Positions 1 to 4,629 of a DNA stretch of 6,182 nucleotides are shown here, piece by piece. The position numbers and the translations under genes are program-made. This stretch comes from Ruminococcaceae bacterium UBA1213. Its GTDB lineage: Bacteria; Bacillota; Clostridia; Oscillospirales; Acutalibacteraceae. The notes beneath the pieces are model-generated. The model was not told the DNA's origin. It searched no databases and was given only the letters and a program-made list of their open reading frames with translations. Where the stretch lies: contig DBXL01000021.1 in assembly GCA_002309275.1 (NCBI GenBank), positions 2,262 through 8,443 of the forward strand, in the 5' to 3' direction. Within the stretch, counting starts at the first letter, position 1. Each line of letters starts with the position of its first letter.

Positions 1-1
1 C

Positions 2-445
2 GAAGAAGAATCCGATGAAAACGAAGAATTTGCAGGCACTACCAAAGAAAAAGCCTCAGCCCTTGCACTTTCCGAAGCAGGCAAAAGTTTCAGAGTCATA
101 TATATAGCTCAGAAAAATATTGACGATGAAGATATGTGGAAAATTGTTCTTGCCGACGAGAGCAATTCAATGATTGTTGCGTATGTAAAAAATGAGGAAT
201 GTTCCTTTGATACAATAGAAGAAAGAGTTTTTGCAGGCTGTACAGAATCAGGTGCAGTTTTAATGGCGTTGTCCAATGCAGGCGATGGTGTATGGACAGC
301 CGAAACAACCACCATGATAACCAATCCCAACAAAAAAGAACTTTGGCAGGTAACTCTCAAGTCAGACAGCGGACTGTTTAAAATCTTATATATAAGCGGT
401 TCTGACTGTTTTAAATCTCTTGATTCAGCGGAAAATGCGGAATAA
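2..445 (+). CDS. Hypothetical protein, C-terminal part (5' end outside window)
   Basis: The frame is open from the left edge to a TAA at 443-445 and gives 147 visible residues. I treat it as a 5'-truncated gene, because the only in-frame ATG (134) has no ribosome binding site before it and the upstream frame reads like protein. The visible part starts with an acidic stretch (EEESDENEE), probably a linker, and then a region that looks like alternating short beta strands (RVIYIAQ, WKIVLAD, SMIVAYV, WQVTLKS, FKILYIS). That suggests a small globular beta-rich C-terminal domain. No transmembrane segment or recognisable catalytic motif is visible, and I do not recognise the family. The gene converges on glgB, and the hairpin 10 bp after the stop serves as its terminator. 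Reality of the frame is fairly sure; function is unknown. Confidence 0.7.
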   Translation, partial: EEESDENEEFAGTTKEKASALALSEAGKSFRVIYIAQKNIDDEDMWKIVLADESNSMIVAYVKNEECSFDTIEERVFAGCTESGAVLMALSNAGDGVWTAETTTMITNPNKKELWQVTLKSDSGLFKILYISGSDCFKSLDSAENAE

Positions 446-454
446 TGAAATGAT

Positions 455-488
455 AAAAAGGGCTGTGCCAATCGGTACAGCCCTTTTT
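455..488. terminator. Bidirectional intrinsic terminator shared by convergent genes
   Basis: The arms 455-469 and 474-488 pair fully, with one G-U pair, around a four-base loop (AATC). The core is GGGCTGT/ACAGCCC, flanked by A5 on the left and T5 on the right, so either strand gives a GC stem followed by a U-run. It sits between the stop of the left + gene (445) and the stop of glgB (492, on -) and can end both transcripts. Confidence 0.93.
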
Positions 489-491
489 GTA

Positions 492-2267
492 TTATTCATA
501 GAGTTTCATAAGCGTTGCGGAGTACGGAGGCATATTGCCTGAAAGATAACCGCCAGAAAGATTAAAGAAAGATTTGCCGTCGGGTGTCCAGCCACCGCAA
601 CTGCCCCAGTCACTGCAAAGCAGTGTATCAAATTTCTTTGCCTTTTCAAGTTTGAGAGAGTAATTCTGTGCTACGTTATTCAAATTGAATACTGCAAGGA
701 GAGTTGATTTCTTTGACCTTCTTATTATCGCATAGATGAGTTTATCTTCCTGATGACAGTCTGCCCATTCAAAGCCCTCATCTTTGTAGTCATCTTCACT
801 CATTGCCGTGTCATTGAGATATATATGATTCAGCCTTTTTATGTATTCATGGAACATACGCTGTTTATCTCTGCCGAGCAAATACCAGTCCTGCTGTTTT
901 TTCTCGTCCCATTCACGCTCCTGTGCCAACTCATTTCCCATGAAATTCAACTGCTTGCCGGGGTGCATGAGCATATACATATAAAGTGCCTTCGCCTGAC
1001 ACAGCTTTTCATCATAATTGCCGTATATTTTATTTAAAATAGTACCCTTGCCGTGTACCACTTCATCATGTGAAAACGGCAAAAGATAATTTTCATCTTT
1101 GAAATACAGCATGGAGAATGTCAGCTTGTGATAAGCTTTCTTTCTGTCAGCGGGTGAAAGGGCAAAATAATCAAGTGTATCATGCATCCAGCCCAAGTCC
1201 CATTTATAGTCGAATCCAAGACCGCCTTTTTGGGTATCTCCTGTAATGCCTTTAAAACTTGTACTGTCCTCTGCAATCGTCATACAGCCGTGATTGAGTT
1301 TTTTCAAGCCGTCATTCATAGTCTTTACAAAGTCAACTGCCTGACTGTTCACGCCACGCCTTTCATCCCCCTGCCAATAAATGATTCTGCTGATAGCGTC
1401 CATTCGGATTCCGTCAAAGTGATACTCTTTCAGCCAGTAATTTGCATTTGACTGTAAAAAAGTTCTGACTTCTCCTCGTGAATGCATGAAATTACAGCTT
1501 CCCCACTCACTCACGCCTACATCATTGCTCGGATATTCATATAAATTACTGCCGTCATATTTTGCAAGTCCGTAGCTGTCTATGGCAAAATGAACCGGTA
1601 CAAAGTCTATTATTGCACCGATATTATTATTATGAAGCATATCAATGAGTTTCATGAGCTGTGTGGGATTTCCGTAACGGCTTGTCGGTGCAAAATAGCC
1701 TGTTGTCTGATAGCCCCAGCTTTCATCACACGGGTGTTCTCCCAAAGGCATGAACTCTACATAATTATATCCGCACTCTTTCAAATACGGTATCAGAACA
1801 TTTCCCAATTCTTCATAATTATACCATGCGTCAGGCTGTTCACCCGGCTTTTTGAAAGAGCCTGCATGAATTTCATATATATTCAAAGGCTTGTTCTTCA
1901 TGTCACAACGCCTTCTCATCCAGTCATCATCTGTAAATCTGTAACTTTTCAAATCCCATACAATCGACTTGTGGTCAGGTCTTCTCTCCATGTAATAGCC
2001 GTAGGGATCGCAGTGATCAACATACTTTCCACGGGAATGTATCCTGTATTCATATTTTGAACCGCAGTGTACATCTGAAAGAACTGCTTCAAAAAACTGT
2101 CCATTGTGTGCTCTCTGCATTTCAACAGTTCTGCCGTCAATTAAAAGTTCCACTTTCTGTGCCTGAGGTGCAAATGTGCGAAAAGAGGTCTTGCCGTTCT
2201 CATAGCGACATCCAAGCCATTCATAAGCGTCAAAAATTTTTCCTGTATAGAATCCCATAAAATCCAT
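492..2267 (-). CDS. glgB: 1,4-alpha-glucan (glycogen) branching enzyme, GH13
   Basis: This cytoplasmic enzyme cuts an alpha-1,4 glucan chain and rejoins the piece through an alpha-1,6 bond, making branches in glycogen. Residues about 18-95 form the N-terminal CBM48-like beta domain (SFRTFAPQAQKVELLIDG). The GH13 barrel follows with all four conserved regions: DFVPVH (D221-H226), GIRMDA with nucleophile D290, TIAED with acid/base E333, and FSHDE with H400-D401. The all-beta C-terminal domain ends PPYSATLMKLYE. At 591 residues it is shorter than the E. coli enzyme (about 730) because it lacks the extra N-terminal domain, but every catalytic residue is present. The start at 2267 is favoured by AGGGAGGAA 6 bases upstream; M4 is a less likely alternative. 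It is transcribed alone, from a promoter at 2320-2348 to the terminator at 455-488. No glgA, glgC or glgP is nearby. Confidence 0.95.
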   Translation of the reverse strand: MDFMGFYTGKIFDAYEWLGCRYENGKTSFRTFAPQAQKVELLIDGRTVEMQRAHNGQFFEAVLSDVHCGSKYEYRIHSRGKYVDHCDPYGYYMERRPDHKSIVWDLKSYRFTDDDWMRRRCDMKNKPLNIYEIHAGSFKKPGEQPDAWYNYEELGNVLIPYLKECGYNYVEFMPLGEHPCDESWGYQTTGYFAPTSRYGNPTQLMKLIDMLHNNNIGAIIDFVPVHFAIDSYGLAKYDGSNLYEYPSNDVGVSEWGSCNFMHSRGEVRTFLQSNANYWLKEYHFDGIRMDAISRIIYWQGDERRGVNSQAVDFVKTMNDGLKKLNHGCMTIAEDSTSFKGITGDTQKGGLGFDYKWDLGWMHDTLDYFALSPADRKKAYHKLTFSMLYFKDENYLLPFSHDEVVHGKGTILNKIYGNYDEKLCQAKALYMYMLMHPGKQLNFMGNELAQEREWDEKKQQDWYLLGRDKQRMFHEYIKRLNHIYLNDTAMSEDDYKDEGFEWADCHQEDKLIYAIIRRSKKSTLLAVFNLNNVAQNYSLKLEKAKKFDTLLCSDWGSCGGWTPDGKSFFNLSGGYLSGNMPPYSATLMKLYE

Positions 2268-2287
2268 AAAAAATTCCTCCCTGATAA

Positions 2288-2316
2288 TTGACTGTTGTCT
2301 AATAATCTGTTATGAT
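2288..2316 (+). promoter_or_regulatory. Predicted sigma-A promoter for the TetR-family gene
   Basis: TTGACT (2288-2293), a 17-bp spacer and TATGAT (2311-2316) give a near-consensus vegetative promoter. The start would be near 2323, leaving a 5' leader of about 90 nt before the regulator. It faces and overlaps the glgB promoter on the other strand. Confidence 0.6.
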
Positions 2317-2333
2317 GTAAGTATAGCAGATTA
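2303..2333. promoter_or_regulatory. Candidate operator: 31-bp imperfect palindrome over both -10 boxes
   Basis: TAATCTG (2303-2309) is repeated inverted as CAGATTA (2327-2333). After one mismatched pair the symmetry continues with TAT (2311-2313) and ATA (2323-2325), so 10 of the outer 11 base pairs match. The centre at 2318 lies between the -10 boxes of the tetR-like and glgB promoters. Size and position suit a TetR-family dimer site that shuts both promoters. The palindrome is visible in the sequence; binding by the adjacent regulator is inferred. Confidence 0.5.
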
Positions 2334-2348
2334 CTTTGTGAAAATCAA
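2320..2348 (-). promoter_or_regulatory. Predicted sigma-A promoter for glgB
   Basis: On the minus strand, TTGATT (2348-2343), a 17-bp spacer and TATACT (2325-2320) form a good vegetative promoter. The predicted start near 2313 leaves a leader of about 45 nt that ends in the strong AGGGAGGAA ribosome binding site of glgB. Its -10 region overlaps the expected start of the opposing promoter. Confidence 0.6.
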
Positions 2349-2366
2349 TTTACAAATTTATACATC

Positions 2367-2382
2367 TGTCAAATAACTGACA
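2367..2382. promoter_or_regulatory. Secondary palindrome in the glgB/tetR gap
   Basis: TGTCA-AATAAC-TGACA is a perfect 5-bp inverted repeat with a 6-bp spacer. It lies about 55-70 bp upstream of the predicted glgB start and inside the leader of the TetR-like gene. It could be a second protein site, but arms this short also arise by chance. Confidence 0.25.
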
Positions 2383-2413
2383 CTATTCTAAAATCGACAA
2401 GGAGTACAAAAAT

Positions 2414-2938
2414 ATGGATATGCGTGAAAAACGGACAAAAAGAAATATAGCCAATGCCTTTATACAGTTACGTTCAAAAAAACCCATCTCCAAAATAACC
2501 ATCAAAGAACTTTGTGAGCTGGCGGAGATAAGCAAAGCAACTTTTTATCTGCATTACAGGGATATTTATGACCTTTCCGACAAGCTTCAGCACCAGATTG
2601 TCAGAGATGTTTTCCGCTTTATCGAAAATCCGAAAGATATGGTCTATAATCTCCCGAAAGCCAATGAACAAATTATAGAAGGCTATCATGCCAATAAAAA
2701 TATCGTGTATATACTTTTTTCAGGTGAATTTGCAAAGCTTCCCGAATACGTTGAAGCGGAAATAAAAAAACTCATATTTGAGCAGTTTCCACAGCTTGAA
2801 CATGATGCAGAGGCTAATATAAGAATCACCTATCAAATCATGGGAAGTCTTTATGCCTTTTATAAATATGAAAATCAGTTTGGTCAGGAAACTGTCCTTA
2901 AAACCGTCAATCACATTGCAGATATGCTGAAAATCTAA
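2414..2938 (+). CDS. TetR/AcrR-family transcriptional regulator
   Basis: This 174-residue DNA-binding regulator has the typical N-terminal TetR helix-turn-helix. Residues about 27-48 (KITIKELCELAEISKATFYLHY) carry the family signature, with A-x-I-S-K-A-T-F-Y-x-H-Y as turn and recognition helix. The helical remainder is the ligand-binding and dimerisation part; its short length resembles the Firmicutes DhaS/YuxN-like group with a TetR_C_7-type C-terminus, which is a recollection of family layout only. The start at 2414 has AAGGAG (2399-2404) 9 bases upstream; M3 is a minor alternative. It is divergent from glgB and shares overlapping promoters and a palindrome with it, so autoregulation plus control of glgB is a natural guess. 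The ligand cannot be read from the sequence. No strong terminator follows; the next gene appears to have its own promoter. Confidence 0.9.
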   Translation: MDMREKRTKRNIANAFIQLRSKKPISKITIKELCELAEISKATFYLHYRDIYDLSDKLQHQIVRDVFRFIENPKDMVYNLPKANEQIIEGYHANKNIVYILFSGEFAKLPEYVEAEIKKLIFEQFPQLEHDAEANIRITYQIMGSLYAFYKYENQFGQETVLKTVNHIADMLKI

Positions 2939-3021
2939 AAAAAAAACACAAACGGATTTTTCACTGAAATATTTGCACAAAAATTCCTGTTGAAATTTGT
3001 ATTTTTACTTCTCAAAATTCC

Positions 3022-3050
3022 TTGCAATTTTTGACAAAATGTTATAGAAT
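3022..3050 (+). promoter_or_regulatory. Possible promoter for the XRE-type gene
   Basis: TTGCAA (3022-3027), a 17-bp spacer and TAGAAT (3045-3050) are a moderate sigma-A match about 50 bp before the gene. The better -35 look-alike TTGACA at 3031-3036 has no -10 at the right distance. The 164-bp gap 2939-3102 holds nothing else I can support except two copies of TTTTGACAA (3029-3037 and 3072-3080). Confidence 0.4.
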
Positions 3051-3102
3051 ATCTCTTACATCTCACTTGAATTTTGACAACTGAAAATGGAGGGATTGCT
3101 TT

Positions 3103-3414
3103 ATGTATAACTGTTTTCCCGTAATCGACCTTCGTGCAACAGGCAAAAATATTATTGCCTTGCGTGAGGCTCGTGGGCTGACTGTCAAAGATATTCAGAA
3201 TTTCTTTGGCTTTGAAGAACCGCAGGCTGTCTATAAATGGCAGCAGGGCAAAAGCTTACCCACTGTTGACAATCTTCTTGCATTGAGCTTTCTGCTCGGT
3301 GTGACGATTGAAAAAATTCTCGTCTATACAATTCCAAATAACAAAGAACAGCAGGCAAAAACCTGCTGTTCTGTTTTTTATCCATTTTTCACATTGCACA
3401 TTGCACATTGCTAA
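3103..3414 (+). CDS. Small XRE/Cro-type HTH regulator with abnormal 3' end
   Basis: Residues about 13-75 form a single Cro/CI-type helix-turn-helix: GKNIIALREARGLTVKDIQ, then FFGFEEPQAVYKWQQGK as turn and recognition region, then LPTVDNLLALSFLLGVTIEKILVY. This is essentially a bare DNA-binding domain, which usually ends soon after the EKILVY position. GGAGGG (3089-3094) lies 8 bases before the ATG. The odd part is the tail: after Y75 the frame has no stop, runs through a strong intrinsic terminator (3345-3379) and reaches a TAA (3412-3414) only inside a repeat. The last 28 residues (TIPNN...LHIAHC) are therefore probably not conserved protein. Most transcripts should end before the stop codon. 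Either a stop was lost recently or the gene is controlled by nonstop-message surveillance. Target genes are unknown. Confidence 0.8.
   Translation: MYNCFPVIDLRATGKNIIALREARGLTVKDIQNFFGFEEPQAVYKWQQGKSLPTVDNLLALSFLLGVTIEKILVYTIPNNKEQQAKTCCSVFYPFFTLHIAHC
3345..3379 (+). terminator. Intrinsic terminator lying inside the XRE reading frame
   Basis: AGAACAGCAGG (3345-3355) pairs perfectly with CCTGCTGTTCT (3362-3372) around CAAAAA and is followed by G and T6 (3374-3379). This is among the strongest hairpins in the window. It lies before the stop codon of the gene it ends. Read on the minus strand it is followed by a TTTGTTATTT tract, so it may also stop transcripts coming from the right. Confidence 0.9.
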
Positions 3415-3444
3415 TTGTTTTCGTCTGTCTGCGGTACGTCAGGA
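3390..3444 (+). repeat. Left inverted end: heptamer array plus 26-bp block
   Basis: Positions 3390-3417 are CACATTG three times and then CTAATTG. After one base, 3419-3444 is the block TTTCGTCTGTCTGCGGTACG continuing TCAGGA. The array supplies the TAA (3412-3414) that ends the XRE frame. Confidence 0.75.
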
Positions 3445-3773
3445 GTCCAAAAATATATCCGCCAATTTTTGTGCCTGTCAAAGCTTGAAACCGAAATTTC
3501 TCCCCTTGCAAAACACACGGTCATTAACCCAAAAAAATGAAATTACCGCCCCGAAAGGCAAAATACTTTTTATGGAGATGTATTGACGAAATATCGAACA
3601 GACGTATTGACGCAAAGGCGAATCGGCGAATTTGAGAATTACGGATTTGTGATACGATTTGCGATTCTCCAAAAATCCAAAATGTTCCAAAAAAAACAAC
3701 AATTTTCTGTTACAAAAATCGCTGTGCAGCCTCATAGTTCATCTGCACCTGAACCGACTTCAATATTCTCTTA
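3445..3773. other. Non-coding core of the repeat element
   Basis: This 329-bp stretch has no gene I can support. It contains a 9-bp direct repeat GTATTGACG (3580-3588 and 3604-3612), an imperfect tandem pair around GATTTGTGAT/GATTTGCGAT (3644-3666), long A-tracts (3690-3697) and a short inverted pair GAGAAT/ATTCTC (3634-3639 and 3664-3669). Frames on both strands are low-complexity and lack good ribosome binding sites. A structured RNA is possible but not shown. Confidence 0.4.
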
Positions 3774-3828
3774 TCCTGCCGCACCGCACACAGACGAAAT
3801 CAATGTGCAATTTTCAATGTGCAATGTG
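3774..3828 (-). repeat. Right inverted end: 26-bp block plus heptamer array
   Basis: Positions 3774-3799 are the inverted counterpart of 3419-3444, differing at three positions. Positions 3801-3828 are four heptamers (CAATGTG, CAATTTT, CAATGTG, CAATGTG), the reverse complement of the left array with four differences. A fifth unit, CAATTAA, follows at 3829-3835. Confidence 0.75.
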
Positions 3829-3856
3829 CAATTAAAGTGACGGACAACAATAACTG

Positions 3857-3886
3857 CACATTGTACATTGCACATTGCTAATTGTT
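3857..3886 (+). repeat. 30-bp direct copy of the left heptamer array
   Basis: This segment matches 3390-3419 at 29 of 30 positions; the only change is C to T in the second unit (CACATTG to TACATTG). Its CTA (3878-3880) is the TAG stop of the minus-strand gene, so the last codons of that gene lie in the repeat. Positions 3851-3870 can also pair with 3815-3834 (18 of 20) across a 16-base loop. This forms a long hairpin just after that gene, but no U-run follows it. Confidence 0.75.
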
Positions 3887-4513
3887 AGCAAGGTATTTTT
3901 CAAAGACGTTTGCGAAACTGTCGTTTACGTCAAAGGGGGCTTCATAGCTGACTTCATAGTTTATCAGGCACTTGTCAAGCTCGACTGATACGCTGTCAGA
4001 CTTTTTATCAAGGTCTGCAAGCATCTTCTTGACTTTATTCCTGTCAAAGTTGATGGTGACTACTTTTTTTACAGGACATTTATAGGAAATCTGATTGCCC
4101 TCGGCATTGAAACGGTAGCCGACACCGCCGTTATATATGATATTTTCATAACTTCTGGTATCTGCCATTCTTCTCAGCAGGCTCGCCATTTCCTGACGGT
4201 AACTGTTCAGCGAAACTTCACTGTCCATGTCTATCGGCAGGGACTTTTTTGTTTCCATGATAGCCTTTGACAGCCTTTCCTTTTCATCAAGCAGATATAT
4301 CAGGAATTCTGTAACGGCTGTTATTTTCTCGGCATACTCCGGCTCAGGTATGTCATCAAAAGTTACTTCGTCTTCTGCGTCTGCAACAACTTTACTTCTC
4401 ATATATGTATTTTTTGTCTGCGTAATGTTGCGTCTGTCATCGAGTATGTTTTTCGCATCACTCATGAGGTTTTGCAGTTTGTTCTGAAAGCGGAATGCTT
4501 CTTTCAAATTCAT
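3878..4513 (-). CDS. Hypothetical protein, 211 aa, helical, family not recognised
   Basis: A complete frame with GGAGAG 7 bases before its ATG and its own promoter at 4549-4577. The protein is charged, looks mostly helical, and has no signal peptide or membrane segment, so it should be cytoplasmic. Helical stretches are about 3-25 (LKEAFRFQNKLQNLMSDAKN), 61-90, 103-118 (SYRQEMASLLRRMADTR) and 159-184. A central short beta part (SYENIIYNGGVGYRF, then KKVVTINFD) is the likely conserved core. The order (leading helix, long helical hairpin, a strand-VD/FD segment, last long helix, N-Y/N-W ending) loosely recalls DIP1984-type proteins, but this is a weak resemblance, not an assignment. The stop codon lies in the 30-bp repeat, so the extreme C-terminus (ANN) may have been altered by it. 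It runs in the same direction as the SCIFF maturase, 116 bp downstream, with no evidence of shared function. Confidence 0.8.
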   Translation of the reverse strand: MNLKEAFRFQNKLQNLMSDAKNILDDRRNITQTKNTYMRSKVVADAEDEVTFDDIPEPEYAEKITAVTEFLIYLLDEKERLSKAIMETKKSLPIDMDSEVSLNSYRQEMASLLRRMADTRSYENIIYNGGVGYRFNAEGNQISYKCPVKKVVTINFDRNKVKKMLADLDKKSDSVSVELDKCLINYEVSYEAPFDVNDSFANVFEKYLANN

Positions 4514-4548
4514 TTTTCATCTCTCCAATCTTTCTCTGTGATGTGCTT

Positions 4549-4577
4549 ATTATAGCACTTTACTTATGATGTGTCAT
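4549..4577 (-). promoter_or_regulatory. Predicted sigma-A promoter of the 211-aa gene
   Basis: On the minus strand, ATGACA (4577-4572), a 17-bp spacer and a perfect TATAAT (4554-4549) lie about 36 bp before the start codon. This implies that the gene can be transcribed independently of the maturase upstream. Confidence 0.65.
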
Positions 4578-4593
4578 TAAACTGTCAGTTTAA
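4577..4593. promoter_or_regulatory. 17-bp perfect palindrome next to the -35 box
   Basis: TTAAACTGTCAGTTTAA has 8-bp arms around one central base and touches the upstream edge of the -35 box of the promoter for the 211-aa gene. That position is typical of an operator or activator site. No T-run follows on either strand and the stem is AT-rich, so it is unlikely to be the terminator of the maturase. Confidence 0.45.
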
Positions 4594-4629
4594 ATTCATA
4601 ATTCGCCTGCACCACTCAATTATGCATTG

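Larger units (their letters stand above)
3390..3828. mobile_element. MITE-like element with 55-bp inverted ends, no transposase
   Basis: The two ends, 3390-3444 and 3774-3828, are inverted copies of each other with 47 of 55 positions identical by my count. Each end has an outer array of four 7-bp units (CACATTG type) and an inner 26-bp block that starts TTTCGTCTGT and is 23/26 identical between ends. The interior (3445-3773) has no plausible transposase, so a non-autonomous mobile element or dispersed intergenic repeat is the best reading. I see no clean short target-site duplication at the exact ends. However, a 30-bp sequence almost identical to the left edge (3390-3419) recurs in the same orientation at 3857-3886, and could mark a larger unit or a host repeat. 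Confidence 0.5.

Noticed and set aside
109..471. Antisense frame of 120 residues opposite the left partial gene
   Set aside because: It is the shadow of the + strand gene, and its proposed start lies in the bidirectional terminator stem.
2977..3006. AT-rich hairpin followed by T5 as terminator of the TetR-family gene
   Set aside because: Only five clean pairs plus a mismatched inner part, with no GC core; too weak to call.
3031..3036. TTGACA as the -35 box of the XRE gene
   Set aside because: No acceptable -10 lies 16-18 bp downstream; the TTGCAA/TAGAAT pair fits better.
3311..3341. -1 slip on the A6 run that would bring the XRE frame to the TAA at 3339-3341
   Set aside because: The codons GAA AAA ATT do not make a canonical slippery heptamer, and the conserved end EKILVY continues in the original frame.
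3478..3735. Opposite-strand frame of 85 residues in the repeat core
   Set aside because: No convincing ribosome binding site or protein-like pattern; it overlaps other open frames in a non-coding element.
3583..3840. TTG-started frame in the repeat core that could code for 85 residues
   Set aside because: The start is weak, the composition is low-complexity and the frame runs through the right inverted end and heptamer array; it looks like open repeat DNA.
3390..3886. CRISPR array
   Set aside because: The units are 7 bp, tandem without spacers, and partly inverted; this is a heptamer satellite and inverted repeat, not repeat-spacer DNA.
4597..4624. CATAATT/AATTATG inverted repeat as terminator of the maturase
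   Set aside because: Stem is seven AT-rich pairs with a 14-base loop and no T-run on the minus strand.
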